Source: Rhizobium sp. Q54 (GTDB lineage: Bacteria; Pseudomonadota; Alphaproteobacteria; SHVZ01). From it: DNA of 64,000 bases. Made by a program: the position numbers and the translations under genes. This document shows, piece by piece, positions 40,918 through 51,194 of the stretch; within the stretch, counting starts at the first letter, position 1, and every line of letters starts with the position of its first letter. Under the pieces are notes generated by a model. It was not told where the DNA came from and did no database searches. It was given only the letters and a program-made list of their open reading frames with translations. The stretch is from NCBI GenBank assembly GCA_945871425.1, contig CAMBVS010000011.1, forward strand, positions 1 through 64,000, read 5' to 3'.

Positions 40918-42117
40918 TCAGACCAGCTTCAGGAATTCGAGCTTGCCCTTGACCACGTGCATGTAGCGGAAGCGGCAGCCCAGGATGTCGCCGATGTCGG
41001 TGAAGTCGCAGGGGCCGCTGGCGCCCTCGTAGTTGATCTCCTTGCCCTCGGCCAGCACCTTGAGGCCCTCGACGGCGCTGTAGACCTTCTGGCCGGAGCC
41101 CTGGCAGATCTTGCGAACGTTGTCCTTCATCGCCACGCCGGAGACTGCCTTGGCCTTGGCGATGGTGAGCACGGCCAGCGACGCCCAGTCGGTCGCCTGC
41201 GAGACGTAGCCGTCCGGCTCCTTCTCGCCGATGCGCGCCGCCGCGAGCTTGTAGGCCGGGCTCTCGATGTCGGCGGAGGGCTGGCCGGTGAAGACGTTGG
41301 CGCTGACCTCGGCCGGGATGGTGTCGAGGGTGGGCTGCGGCACCGCATAGGACTGGGCGAACTTCGGCAGGTTGATGCCGGCCCGGAACATGTCGCGGAG
41401 CAGCACCACCGTGTCCGGCGCATAACCGTTGGTATAGATGTAGTCGGGCTTGCCGCGCATCATCTGGTCGATCTCGGAGCGGTAGGTCGGCTTGTCCTTC
41501 TCGTAGATGATGTGCGAGACGATCTCGCCGCCCTTGGGCTTCAGCGTCGCCTCCAGGTGCTCCTTGTTCGCCATCGCGAAGGGCGCCTGGATGCCGATGA
41601 TGGCGACCTTCCGGCCGCCCTGCGCCCACAGGAATTCGCCATGCGCGGTCGCCTGCAGCTTGCTGGTCGGCTGGGTGCGGATCAGGAAGCCCTGGTGCGG
41701 CAGCAGCGTGATCGAATCGGCGCCGGAGACCGTCATCAGGAATGTCTTCGATTCCCAGCAGACCGGCGCCACCGCGGCGGTGACGGCGGACGCCCAGGTG
41801 CCGAGGATCATCGGCACCTTGTTGACCTCGATCAGCTTGCGGGCGGCGCGGACCGCGGCCTCCGGGTTGGTCTGGTCGTCCTCGACCACGGTCTCGATCT
41901 TGCGGCCGAGCACGCCGCCCTGCTTGTTGACCTCCTCGAACACGGCGGTCATCGCCTTCAGCATGCGCGGCCCGTCATTGCCGCCGGCACCGGTCAAGGG
42001 CGTCAGGATGCCGATCTTGATCGGCTCGCCCTGGGCATAGGCTCCCTTCGGGAGAGCGGCCGTGGTCGCGAGCGCGGCGGCACCCTTCAGAACCTTACGA
42101 CGCGTAGTCTTGAGCAT
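40918..42117 (-). CDS. Branched-chain-type ABC solute-binding protein (Peripla_BP_6), Tat-like signal
   Basis: 399 residues. The N-terminus TTRRKVLKGAAALATTAALP carries a twin-arginine pair followed by a hydrophobic stretch and the likely cleavage AYAQ, suggesting Tat export. The mature part starts IKIGILTPLTGAGG and continues with VVEDDQTNPEAAVRAARKLI, typical of family 6 binding proteins (LivJ-like). It captures the substrate in the periplasm. It is encoded between the ATPase and permease genes. Confidence 0.93.
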   Translation of the reverse strand: MLKTTRRKVLKGAAALATTAALPKGAYAQGEPIKIGILTPLTGAGGNDGPRMLKAMTAVFEEVNKQGGVLGRKIETVVEDDQTNPEAAVRAARKLIEVNKVPMILGTWASAVTAAVAPVCWESKTFLMTVSGADSITLLPHQGFLIRTQPTSKLQATAHGEFLWAQGGRKVAIIGIQAPFAMANKEHLEATLKPKGGEIVSHIIYEKDKPTYRSEIDQMMRGKPDYIYTNGYAPDTVVLLRDMFRAGINLPKFAQSYAVPQPTLDTIPAEVSANVFTGQPSADIESPAYKLAAARIGEKEPDGYVSQATDWASLAVLTIAKAKAVSGVAMKDNVRKICQGSGQKVYSAVEGLKVLAEGKEINYEGASGPCDFTDIGDILGCRFRYMHVVKGKLEFLKLV

Positions 42118-42164
42118 TTTCTTAAACCTCCCAGGCTGGTTGTCGTCGGAAGTCTAGAATGGCC

Positions 42165-42859
<695 letters not shown>

Positions 42860-42872
<13 letters not shown>

Positions 42873-43630
42873 TTGCGGCGCCCCATATAGGCTTCCTGGA
42901 CCGTCGGGTTGCCTGCCACCTCGTCGAAGCTGCCCTCGGCGAGATGGCGGCCCTCGGCCAGCACGACGACGTGGTCGCAGAGGCGGGCGACCATGTCCAT
43001 GTGGTGCTCGATCAACAGGATCGTGATGCCGTCCTTGGCCAGCGTCTTCAGCTGCTCGCCGATCTCGCGGGCCAGCGTCGGGTTGACGCCGGCGACCGGT
43101 TCGTCCAGCAGGATCAGCTTCGGCTCGGTCATCAGCGCGCGGCCGATCTCAAGCAGCTTCTTCTGGCCGCCGGAGAGGTCGGAGGCGGGGTTGCGGATGA
43201 CGCCCATCAGGTTGAGGCGCCGGGCGACGGCGACGGCGCGCTCGATCAGGGCCTCCTCGCGCCGGACCGCCTGGGGCAGGCGAAGCAGGGCCTTCAGCAT
43301 ATCCTCGCCCGGCTGGTGCGCGCCGTAGAGCAGCAGGTTGTCGAGCACCGAGAGGCGCGGCAGTCCGCGGGCGATCTGGAATGTGCGGACCAATCCTAAG
43401 CGGGTGATCTGGTCGGGGCGGAGCCCGGCGATGTCGTGGCCGTCGAAGACGATGCGGCCGCGGTCGGGTGGGATGACGCCGGTGATGCAGTTGAACAGTG
43501 TGGTCTTGCCGGCCCCGTTCGGCCCGATCAGACCGGTGATGCGCCCGGCCTCGACCTTGAGGTCGGCGCCGGTGAGGGCGTGAACGCCGTAGAAGCTGCG
43601 CTCGACCTGGCTGACCTCCAGCAGTGCCAT
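42860..43630 (-). CDS. livG: Branched-chain-type ABC ATPase LivG
   Basis: 256 residues with Walker A GPNGAGKTTLF, signature LSGGQKKLLEIGRALM and Walker B LILLDEPVAGVNP, and the LivG hallmark C-terminus with EEAYMG-like QEAYMGRRKWG. It forms the ATPase heterodimer with LivF. It lies 66 bases downstream of the membrane protein gene at 43697-44182. Confidence 0.93.
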
Positions 43631-43696
43631 CCGCCCCCGACCCCCCTCCGCGACAGCGGGCAGGGTAGAGGCCGGCGTGCGGGCGGCGCAAGCGGC

Positions 43697-44182
43697 CTAA
43701 TTTCGCCGGTCGAGCAGGCGCTGGCCGGCCAGCATCCAGAGCGCGCCGCCGAGGCCGAAGATGCCGTTGTAGGTCATGCCCCGCAGCATGTTGGCGAGGA
43801 CGAAGCCGTTGCCGAGCGGCTGGCCGCGCAACGGGGCCAGGACGAACCAGTTGAAGGTCGAGATGACCAGGGCGCCGAAGATCGCGCCGGCGATGAGGAA
43901 GCCGACGCCCTGCCGCATCGACGCCGGAAGCCGGGTCGAGGCGGCGGCGAAAACCGTCAGCCAGACCCCGCCCCAGAAGGCGAGGGAGATGAATTGCGGG
44001 ACGCCGAGCGGCGAGGTGGATCGCGTCGAATAGGGCGGGTTCGGTGCCCAGCCGATCAGATGCGCGATGCCGATCGTCCCCTGGTGGAAGGTGAGGACCG
44101 AGAGGAAGCCGGCGACGAACCCCAGCAGCAGCCACGTCGGGAGAGTGCCGGAGCGTGCGGGCGTCTCGAACGTCTCGGTCAT
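43697..44182 (-). CDS. Hypothetical inner-membrane protein
   Basis: 161 residues with about four hydrophobic segments ([20 protein letters not shown] first, [13 protein letters not shown] last). The start [12 protein letters not shown] follows GGGAGGTGACG; a longer frame to 44344 is open but unsupported. I cannot assign a characterised family. It is the first gene of the transcript that continues into the liv operon and is divergent from the acyl-CoA ligase gene. Confidence 0.75.
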   Translation of the reverse strand: MTETFETPARSGTLPTWLLLGFVAGFLSVLTFHQGTIGIAHLIGWAPNPPYSTRSTSPLGVPQFISLAFWGGVWLTVFAAASTRLPASMRQGVGFLIAGAIFGALVISTFNWFVLAPLRGQPLGNGFVLANMLRGMTYNGIFGLGGALWMLAGQRLLDRRN

Positions 44183-44333
44183 CGTCACCTCCCTGCCGGA
44201 CTGCGTTACAGTGACATCCCGGCATACCGCCGACAAGCGGAACGACTTGCCGAGGCCACGGCTTGCGTCCTTGAATGCAACGGTACCCAGGAGATCGTCA
44301 GACATCGCCGGGCCGGGACCTGAGGGAGGCCGA

Positions 44334-46028
44334 GTGACAGCCATCTTGCCGTCCTACGACCAGGGGACGTCGCCGACTAAGCTGATCGGGGAGACCATCG
44401 GCCGGCACTTCGACCGGGCGGTCGCCACGTATGGCGACCGGGACGCCCTGATCGTGCGCCACCAGAACCTGCGGCTCAGCTATCGCGAGCTCGGCCGTCG
44501 GGTCGACGACCTCGCCGCCGGCCTGCTGGCGCTCGGCCTCCAGCCCGGCGACCGCATCGGCATCTGGTCGCAGAACTGCTCGGAATGGGCGATCACCCAG
44601 TTCGCCACCGCCAAGGCCGGGCTGATCCTGGTCAACATCAACCCGGCCTATCGCCGGACCGAGCTCGAATACGCGCTCAACAAGGTCGGCTGCAAGGCGC
44701 TGGTGACGTCACCGGCCTTGAAGAACAGCGACTACCTGGCGATCCTCAACGACCTGATGCCGGAGCTGAAATCGGCGACGCCGGGCAAGCTCGAGGCCGA
44801 GAAGATCCCGGAGCTGCGCTGGGTGATCCGGCTCGGCGCCGAGCGCACGCCGGGGATGCTGAACTTCGCCGAGGTCGCCTCCGGCGGCGGCGAGGCCGAA
44901 CGCAAGCGGCTGACCGAGCTGGCCGAGACGCTGCAGTTCGACGATCCGATCAACATCCAGTTCACCTCGGGCACCACCGGCTTCCCCAAGGGCGCCACGC
45001 TCACCCACCACAACATCCTCAACAACGGCTATTTCGTCGGCGCGGCGATCCGGCTGGGCCCCGAGGACCGGCTCTGCATCCCGGTGCCGCTCTACCATTG
45101 CTTCGGCATGGTGATGGGCAATCTAGGCTGCATCACCCATGGCGCGACCATGGTCTATCCGGCCGAGGTGTTCGACCCCCTCTCGGTGCTGAAGACGGTC
45201 GCCGAGGAGCGCTGCACCGCGCTCTACGGCGTGCCGACCATGTTCATCGCCCAGCTCGACCACCCCGACTTCGCGAACTACGATCTCTCGAGTCTCCGCA
45301 CCGGCATCATGGCGGGCTCGCCCTGCCCCATCGAGGTGATGAAGCGGGTGATCGAGCGCATGAACATGCGCGAGGTGACCATCGCCTACGGAATGACCGA
45401 GACCTCGCCGGTCTCCACGCAGAGCGCGGTCGACGATTCCGTCGACCGCCGGGTCTCGACGGTCGGGCGGACGCAGCCGCATATCGAGGTCAAGATCGTC
45501 GGCATCGACGGGCGGATCGTGCCGCGGGGTACCTCGGGCGAGCTCTGCACCCGCGGATACTCGGTGATGACCGGCTACTGGAACGACGAGGGAAAGACCC
45601 GGGAAGCGATCGACACCGCCGGCTGGATGCACACCGGCGATCTCGCGACCATGGACTCGGAAGGCTATGTCAACATCGTCGGGCGCCTCAAGGACATGAT
45701 CATCCGCGGCGGCGAGAACGTCTATCCGCGCGAGATCGAGGAGTTCCTCTACCGCCATCCGAAGATCCAGGACGTCCAGGTGATCGGCGTGCCCGACGAC
45801 AAGTACGGCGAGGAGGTCTGTGCCTGGGTGCGCCTTCGCGACGGCGTCAGAGCGGAGGAGGAGGAGATCCTCGCCTTCTGCAAGGGCCAGATCGCCCACT
45901 ACAAGATCCCGCGCTATGTCCGCTTCGTCGACGCCTTCCCGATGACCATCACCGGCAAGATCCAGAAATACCTGATGCGCGAGCAGATGATCCGCGACCT
46001 CGGCCTCACGGTCCGGAAGACGGCTTGA
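44334..46028 (+). CDS. AMP-forming acyl-CoA synthetase (medium/long-chain acyl-CoA ligase type)
   Basis: 564 residues from a GTG with GGGAGG upstream. The AMP-binding P-loop [11 protein letters not shown] lies near 210-220, with [11 protein letters not shown] (adenylate motif), [12 protein letters not shown] and the C-terminal lysine in MTITGKIQK. It activates a carboxylic acid to its CoA thioester. Strong resemblance to FadD-like ligases of proteobacteria, but chain length cannot be read from sequence. It is divergent from the liv-type operon and may activate an imported acid. Confidence 0.92.
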   Translation: MTAILPSYDQGTSPTKLIGETIGRHFDRAVATYGDRDALIVRHQNLRLSYRELGRRVDDLAAGLLALGLQPGDRIGIWSQNCSEWAITQFATAKAGLILVNINPAYRRTELEYALNKVGCKALVTSPALKNSDYLAILNDLMPELKSATPGKLEAEKIPELRWVIRLGAERTPGMLNFAEVASGGGEAERKRLTELAETLQFDDPINIQFTSGTTGFPKGATLTHHNILNNGYFVGAAIRLGPEDRLCIPVPLYHCFGMVMGNLGCITHGATMVYPAEVFDPLSVLKTVAEERCTALYGVPTMFIAQLDHPDFANYDLSSLRTGIMAGSPCPIEVMKRVIERMNMREVTIAYGMTETSPVSTQSAVDDSVDRRVSTVGRTQPHIEVKIVGIDGRIVPRGTSGELCTRGYSVMTGYWNDEGKTREAIDTAGWMHTGDLATMDSEGYVNIVGRLKDMIIRGGENVYPREIEEFLYRHPKIQDVQVIGVPDDKYGEEVCAWVRLRDGVRAEEEEILAFCKGQIAHYKIPRYVRFVDAFPMTITGKIQKYLMREQMIRDLGLTVRKTA

Positions 46029-46086
46029 GCTGCCAGGCGTTCGCCGAGCGCTCGCCGGCGGCCGTCGTTCCCCGCATTGGTCGAAG

Positions 46087-47022
46087 CTACTGCGACGTCA
46101 CCTGCCAGGAACCGTCCGGCTGCTGGCAGGCGGTGGCGTAAGCCTGCTCCATGCGCCCGCCGATCTCGACGGTCTGTTGGAACTCCCGGCAGTAGCGGCC
46201 GGCATTGCTCCAGCCGTCGCGGGTGGCGATGACGGTGCCGCGGGCATAGGGATCGCCCCAGATGATGGGAGCGCCGATCGGCGCCGTGGTGGCCGCGATC
46301 TGGGCGTCCTCGAGCGCGCGCTGCTGCTGCTCGTTCAGCATGCTGAGGATGCTGAAGGTAATGGCCGTCAATCCGAGCCAGCGATATGCATCATGATCGG
46401 TGTAGTAGTGGCCATAGCCGTGATACCAGCCGCCATAGGGACGGAGAACGACGACGTTGCGATAGACCCGCCGGCGGTCGGGGCGGACCTCGTGGCGTTC
46501 GGGGCCGATATGGTAGTGGCGGCGATGAGCCGGCGGCGGCGAGGGGCCGAACCAGCCATGTTCGGTCCAGCGCGGCGGATCGCGCCGGTCGTTGTCCCGC
46601 CAGTTGTTGTCGCGGCGGTCATTGTCCCGCCGGCCGTAGTCGCGCCCTGCGTTGCCCCTTCCGGTATTGTCCCGTCCGATGTTGTCCCGGCCCGTGTTGT
46701 CGCGCCAGTTGTCGTCTCTCCGGTTGTTGTCGCGACGACGATCCTCCCCCCGCGGCTGGACTTCGCGGTTCGTCTCCGTGCGGCGCTGCTGGGGGATCGG
46801 TGGGGTCTGCGGGTTCGGAGCCTGGCTCCCCTGCCGGGTCTGGGGGGCGGGAGCGGCGTTCCCATCCCGGCCTAGCGGACGGGTCTGCGGGTTGGTGCGC
46901 CGGTCTTGATTGGTATCGGGCGCCGCATCGGCGCCCTCAGCCCAGGCGCCACCGCTCAGCAGGGTGAGGCAGACGACGCTGGCAGCCGCCAGTGGACCGC
47001 GGTGCTTGCTCGACAGGTTCAC
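46087..47022 (-). CDS. Secreted surface-antigen-like protein with Asn/Arg/Asp repeats
   Basis: 311 residues. Signal peptide of about 28 residues (ending GGAWAE). A low-complexity region (about residues 90-150) is built of a five-residue unit like GRDNT/WRDNN/RRDND. A Tyr/His/Gly-rich patch follows (GGWYHGYGHYYTDHD), then one hydrophobic helix. The C-terminal domain (NAGRYCREFQQTVEIGGRME, then QPDGSWQ) is the one found in alphaproteobacterial RT0821/Lpp0805-type surface proteins. It probably sits in the envelope. A stress-type promoter may lie about 200 bases upstream. Confidence 0.8.
   Translation of the reverse strand: MNLSSKHRGPLAAASVVCLTLLSGGAWAEGADAAPDTNQDRRTNPQTRPLGRDGNAAPAPQTRQGSQAPNPQTPPIPQQRRTETNREVQPRGEDRRRDNNRRDDNWRDNTGRDNIGRDNTGRGNAGRDYGRRDNDRRDNNWRDNDRRDPPRWTEHGWFGPSPPPAHRRHYHIGPERHEVRPDRRRVYRNVVVLRPYGGWYHGYGHYYTDHDAYRWLGLTAITFSILSMLNEQQQRALEDAQIAATTAPIGAPIIWGDPYARGTVIATRDGWSNAGRYCREFQQTVEIGGRMEQAYATACQQPDGSWQVTSQ
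46570..46745 (-). repeat. 15-bp-period coding repeat
   Basis: A run of imperfect 15-base units reading GTTGTCCCGxCxxxx on the plus strand encodes the five-residue NRD-type repeats of the overlapping gene. Unit number could vary between strains by slippage in multiples of 15 bases without breaking the frame. Confidence 0.7.
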
Positions 47023-47219
47023 GTCTACCTCCCTTGGGGATCGTCCCCGAACATCTGGCGCCTGCGATCGTTGCGGCTGCTATTTTCGGGCTCGCAGGGA
47101 ACGCTGAGGAAACGCGTGCAGAGGTGAAGATCCTGCGCGGAATCCTGCGTGCCGCAGGAGGCATTTGCGCGACTTAACTGAGGCGGGAAAGAGGCAGGGA
47201 CGACGATGCGCCTCGCACG

Positions 47220-47244
47220 AACGATCCCCGGCTTCCCTGGTTCC
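47220..47244 (-). promoter_or_regulatory. Candidate EcfG-type general-stress promoter
   Basis: On the minus strand GGAAC (47244-47240), 16 bases and CGTT (47223-47220) match the GGAAC-N16/17-CGTT pattern used by alphaproteobacterial EcfG sigma factors. It points towards the surface-protein gene starting at 47022 and would give a leader of about 190 bases. About one such match is expected by chance in a window of this size, so support is limited. Confidence 0.35.
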
Positions 47245-47327
47245 GCGAACCTTCTCAATCCTTCTTCCTGCCGAGCCCGAAGCTGCTAGCGTCCGGCCAT
47301 CCGGCTGCAAGACAAGGGGATCGTTCG

Positions 47328-48131
47328 ATGACTCGGCTCGACGGCAAGGTCGCTTTCATTTCCGGCGCGGCGCGCGGAATCGGTGCGGAGACGGCGCGGC
47401 GGATGGCCGCGGCCGGCGCCCGGGTGGTGCTCGCCGACATCCTGGACGGCCAGGGGCAGGCCGTGGTTCGCGAGATCGGGCAGGCCGGCGGCGAAGCGCT
47501 CTACGTGCGTCTCGACGTGACCAGCGAGGCCGGCTGGAACGCGGCGATGGCCTCGACCGTTTCCCGCTTCGGCGGGCTCGACGTCCTCGTCAACAACGCC
47601 GGCATGTTCCTCGGCAAGACCAGCGAGGAGTCGACCTTGGCGGAATGGCAGGCCCTCTGCGGCGTCAACCTGACCGGTGTGTTTCTCGGCACCAAGCTGG
47701 CTCTGCCGGCGCTGAAGGAGCGCGCCAGGACCAGTCCGACCGGCGGCGTCATCGTCAACGTGTCCTCGACGGCGGGACTGGTCGGCTCGCCGCTGGCGCC
47801 GCTTTATTCGCTGACCAAGGGCGGCGTCACCCTGTTCTCGAAGTCGACCGCGCTGGAGTTCGCCCGCAAGAAGTACCGTATTCGCGTCAACGCCATCCAT
47901 CCGGGCGTGATCGAGACCGACATGGGCGAAGAGACCTTCCGCACCCGGGCCCGCTTCGCCGGCAGCAACGATATGGACGCCGCCCGGCAGGCGGGCCTGG
48001 CGACCCACCCGATCGGCCGCTTCGGCACGGCGGGCGACATCGCCAACGGCATCGTTTTCCTGGCGTCCGACGAATCCGCCTTCATGACCGGCTCCTCGCT
48101 GGTCATGGATGGCGGCGTGACCGCTCAGTAA
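47328..48131 (+). CDS. Short-chain dehydrogenase/reductase
   Basis: 267 residues, classical SDR: cofactor loop SGAARGIGAE, NNAG (VLVNNAGMF), catalytic Ser in VNVSSTAG and YSLTKGG, where the usual YxxxK Tyr and Lys are present, and HPGVIETDMG. Oxidises or reduces an alcohol/ketone with NAD(P). The ATG is preceded by AAGGGGATCG. The 305-base upstream gap is shared with the divergent surface-protein gene. It converges with the dehydratase gene at 48162. Confidence 0.9.
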   Translation: MTRLDGKVAFISGAARGIGAETARRMAAAGARVVLADILDGQGQAVVREIGQAGGEALYVRLDVTSEAGWNAAMASTVSRFGGLDVLVNNAGMFLGKTSEESTLAEWQALCGVNLTGVFLGTKLALPALKERARTSPTGGVIVNVSSTAGLVGSPLAPLYSLTKGGVTLFSKSTALEFARKKYRIRVNAIHPGVIETDMGEETFRTRARFAGSNDMDAARQAGLATHPIGRFGTAGDIANGIVFLASDESAFMTGSSLVMDGGVTAQ

Positions 48132-48161
48132 GGCGGAGACCGTCGAGGTCGGGCTATCGGA

Positions 48162-49334
48162 TCACCAGTCGACGATGGTCCCGTCCGCGAGCCTCGCCTC
48201 GACGGAGGGAATCACCTCCTGCTTGAAGGGGTGCTTCTTCGCCACCCGCTCGTCGACCTCGATGCCGAGGCCGGGCGCGGTCGGGATCTGCCAGTTGCCG
48301 TCGACCATGCGGATCGGCCCCTGCACCACCTCGGCATACCAGGGGACGGCACCGACCATCTCCTCCTGGATGACGAAGTTCGGCGTCGCCACGTCGAAGT
48401 GAAGCGCCGAGACGCCGGCGATCGGGCCGAGCGGGTTGTGCGGGGCGACGCCCATCATCGCCGTCTCGCCCATCGCCGCGATCTTCCGGCCCTCCCAGAT
48501 GCCGCCGCAATGGCAGAGGTCGGGCTGCATGATGGTGATGGCACGCTGGCGGCAGAGATCCTCGAAATCCTTGCGGTCGATCAGTCGCTCGCCGGTCGCG
48601 ATCGGCACGCGCGTCCGCTCGGCGACCTGGCGCATGGCGTCGGCGTCGCCCGGCTGCACCGGCTCCTCCGCGAACATCGGCCGGTAGGGCGCCAGCATCT
48701 CGATGCACTGCACGGCGAGCGCGACCGAGGCGCACTTGCCGTGGAAGTCGATCATGATCTCTGTGGCGTCGCCGGCTGCCTCGCGCAGCGTCCGCATCCA
48801 GCCGTCGACGCTGGCGAGCGAGCGCGGGTCGAGCGTGTAGCCCATGTAGAACGGGAACACGACCTTGAACGCCTTGTAGCCCCTGGCCAGGACCTGGCCG
48901 ACATAGTCCTGGAGCTGCGAACGCTCCTTCTGGTCGTAGACCGCGTTCATGTTGCCCATGCCGAGATGGGTGTAGACCGGCACCTTGTCGCGGGTCTGGC
49001 CGCCGAGGAGCCGCCAGACCGGCAGTCCCACCGACTTGCCGAAGATGTCCCACATCGCCTGCTCGATGCCGGCGATGGCCGAGCGGCCGATGACGCCCAG
49101 CTTCCAGAAGCCATGCTTGGTCATGGCACGGACGCCGTTCTCGATGTCGCGGGGATCGCGTCCCAGCATCAGCGGCGTCAGGTCCTCGACGCAGCCGACC
49201 ACGGCGCGGGTCTTCCATTCCAGGGTCGCTTCGCCCCAGCCGAACAGCCCGTCCTGGTCGGTCTCGACCTTGACGAACACCCAGTTCCGCATCTCCGCAT
49301 TCACCACCAGGGTGCGAATGGCCGTGATCTTCAT
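48162..49334 (-). CDS. Enolase-superfamily sugar-acid dehydratase (galactonate dehydratase-like)
   Basis: 390 residues. N-terminal MR/MLE capping domain and barrel with metal ligands Asp in IMIDFHGK, Glu in MFAEEPVQPG and Glu in IATGERL, and the catalytic His in VAPHNPLGP. This pattern fits the D-galactonate dehydratase (DgoD-like) group of the mandelate racemase family, which dehydrates acid sugars; the precise sugar is not readable. The ATG overlaps the stop of the upstream Gfo/Idh gene by four bases, so they form a two-gene operon. Confidence 0.88.
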   Translation of the reverse strand: MKITAIRTLVVNAEMRNWVFVKVETDQDGLFGWGEATLEWKTRAVVGCVEDLTPLMLGRDPRDIENGVRAMTKHGFWKLGVIGRSAIAGIEQAMWDIFGKSVGLPVWRLLGGQTRDKVPVYTHLGMGNMNAVYDQKERSQLQDYVGQVLARGYKAFKVVFPFYMGYTLDPRSLASVDGWMRTLREAAGDATEIMIDFHGKCASVALAVQCIEMLAPYRPMFAEEPVQPGDADAMRQVAERTRVPIATGERLIDRKDFEDLCRQRAITIMQPDLCHCGGIWEGRKIAAMGETAMMGVAPHNPLGPIAGVSALHFDVATPNFVIQEEMVGAVPWYAEVVQGPIRMVDGNWQIPTAPGLGIEVDERVAKKHPFKQEVIPSVEARLADGTIVDW

Positions 49335-50305
49335 CGTCTGTCCCTCTTCGCCGCGTCATAGATTCGATCGCACAACTCAACCGCTTCCGCGCACTCCGCC
49401 ACGGTCACCGGCGGCGGACGTCCGGCTGCGAGCGCCGACAGCGTCGCCTCGAGCAGCGGCCGGTAGCTCGGGTCCTGGGTCTCGTGCGTCTCCAGCCGCC
49501 CGTCGGCGTGACGGATGGCGACGAGGCCCTTGGTTTCCTGCAGATAGGCGCCGGTCGCGGCGATCCGCCATTCGAAATCGCCGCCGGCGGCGGCATAGGA
49601 GTAGCCGGACTCGACCGTGCCGATAGGGCCGTCCGGCGCGCGCAGGAGGGCGGCGGAGAATTCCTCGACCGCGAGGCCATAGGTGCGATGGCTGAGTGCC
49701 GCCGAGACCACCTCGACCGTCGGCCCGGCGAGCCGGCGGAAGGCGTCGGCACCGTGGATGCCGAGATTGCGGAGCGAGCCGCCGCCGGACTTGTCCGGCT
49801 CCAGCATCCACGGCACGCCCCAGGCCGGGTAGCGTCCGGGCGGGCCGTTGATGATGCGGAAATGTGCGTGGGTGACCATGCCCAGCAGGCCTGTCGACCG
49901 CAGCTCCTCGACGTGGCGCCAGATGCCGAGGAAGCGGTTGGGCAGCGCCGGGATCGCCCAGAGGCCGGCTTCCTCAATGGCGCGGGCGACAGCGCGCGCC
50001 TCATTGCCGTTCAGGCCCATCGGCTTCTCGATCAGGATCGGCGGCTTCGCCGCCAGCACCGGCGTCAGCGCCGCCATCACCTGGTCGTGGCGGGGGGTGA
50101 CGATGGCGAGGTCCGGCCTGACCCTGGCGAGCAGGGTTGCGGCGTCGGCCTCGAACGGGATGCCGAGCCCGGCCGCCGCCGCGGCCCCCTCGTCCTTGGC
50201 GAGATCGGAGGCGCCGATGACGGGAATCCCGAGCTCCTTCAAGATCCCGGCATAGATCGACGAATGCCAGTGGGCGACGCCGACGATGACGACGCGAGGC
50301 GGCAT
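49331..50305 (-). CDS. Gfo/Idh/MocA-family oxidoreductase
   Basis: 324 residues from ATG at 50305 (an ATG three codons earlier, 50314, is equally possible). N-terminal Rossmann domain (VVIVGVAHWHSSIYAGILKE), followed by the conserved ILIEKPMGLNG (EKP) and C-terminal domain. NAD(P)-dependent dehydrogenase of a sugar or cyclitol. The glycine motif is altered (GVAHWH instead of GxGxxG), which recurs in part of the family. It is co-transcribed with the sugar-acid dehydratase, suggesting one carbohydrate pathway. Confidence 0.88.
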   Translation of the reverse strand: MPPRVVIVGVAHWHSSIYAGILKELGIPVIGASDLAKDEGAAAAAGLGIPFEADAATLLARVRPDLAIVTPRHDQVMAALTPVLAAKPPILIEKPMGLNGNEARAVARAIEEAGLWAIPALPNRFLGIWRHVEELRSTGLLGMVTHAHFRIINGPPGRYPAWGVPWMLEPDKSGGGSLRNLGIHGADAFRRLAGPTVEVVSAALSHRTYGLAVEEFSAALLRAPDGPIGTVESGYSYAAAGGDFEWRIAATGAYLQETKGLVAIRHADGRLETHETQDPSYRPLLEATLSALAAGRPPPVTVAECAEAVELCDRIYDAAKRDRR

Positions 50306-50408
50306 GTCCCTCATTCCTCCCTTGGCTGCCGGCGCTTGCTATCCGGTCGGGGCGAACCCTACCATCGCCCGCGTTCGTGCAAGCAAAAAGCGGGAGGGAC
50401 GCGCAAGG

Positions 50409-51194
50409 ATGGGGCGATTTCGCACGATCGCGCAGCCGCTCGGACTCGCCTTCGCCGTGCTGTTGCTGTGGGAAGCGGCCGTCCGGCTGGGGGGCATACC
50501 CGACTACCTGCTGCCGGCGCCGACGTCGATCCTGGCCGAGCTGGCGAAACGCTGGCCCAGAATCCTCTCCAATGCCTGGGTGACCGGGCTCGAGATCGTC
50601 GGCGGGTTCGCGGTCGCCGTCGCCGTCAGCCTGCCGCTGGCCGTAGGCATCGCCTTCTCGGCCTGGATGGCCAGGACCATCTATCCGCTGATCGTCACGC
50701 TGCAGGTGGTGCCGAAGATCGCCATCGCGCCGATCTTCGTCATCTGGTTCGGCATCGGCTGGATCTCCAAGCTGACCCTGGTCTTCCTCCTCTGCTTCTT
50801 TCCGATGCTGGTGAACGCCGTCGCCGGATTCCGCGGCATCAATCCCGAGATCATGGACTTCGCCCGCTCGACCGGCGCCAATCTCTGGCGGCTGTTCTGG
50901 CGGATCCGGCTGCCCTCGGCGCTGCCGTCGATCTTCACCGGGCTCCGCATCGGCGCGGTGAATGCGGTGACCGGCGCCGTCGTCGCCGAGTTCGTCGCCT
51001 CCGACCGGGGGCTCGGCTATCTGCTGCTGGAATACAACGGCAACCTGCTGGCGGGCGCCGTCTTCGCGACCGTCTTCGTGCTGAGCGCCATCGGCCTCGC
51101 GATCTACTACACAGTCGAGGCCGTTGAGCGGCTGGCGCTGCCCTGGCATGTCGCGCAGCGCCGGGGCGAGGAGAAGGCGGGAGAGCAGACGTGA
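50409..51194 (+). CDS. ABC transporter permease, SsuC/TauC/ThiX type
   Basis: 261 residues with six predicted membrane segments and the EAA loop (NPEIMDFARSTGANLWRLFW). It resembles permeases for sulfonates, nitrate, taurine or pyrimidine precursors. The start MGRFRTIAQPLG at 50409 has GGGAGGGACG upstream; a longer frame from 50286 overlaps the divergent gene. The ATPase follows with a four-base overlap. No binding-protein gene is next to it. Confidence 0.9.
   Translation: MGRFRTIAQPLGLAFAVLLLWEAAVRLGGIPDYLLPAPTSILAELAKRWPRILSNAWVTGLEIVGGFAVAVAVSLPLAVGIAFSAWMARTIYPLIVTLQVVPKIAIAPIFVIWFGIGWISKLTLVFLLCFFPMLVNAVAGFRGINPEIMDFARSTGANLWRLFWRIRLPSALPSIFTGLRIGAVNAVTGAVVAEFVASDRGLGYLLLEYNGNLLAGAVFATVFVLSAIGLAIYYTVEAVERLALPWHVAQRRGEEKAGEQT

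Noticed and set aside
46570-46745. Regular short repeats considered as a CRISPR array.
   Set aside because: The period is 15 bases with no unique spacers, and the units encode the NRD-type repeats of an exported protein in frame.
46177-46875. Plus-strand frame opposite the surface protein gene.
   Set aside because: Its valine/alanine/proline repeats are the antisense reading of the 15-base coding repeat; the minus-strand frame has a signal peptide and a known C-terminal domain.
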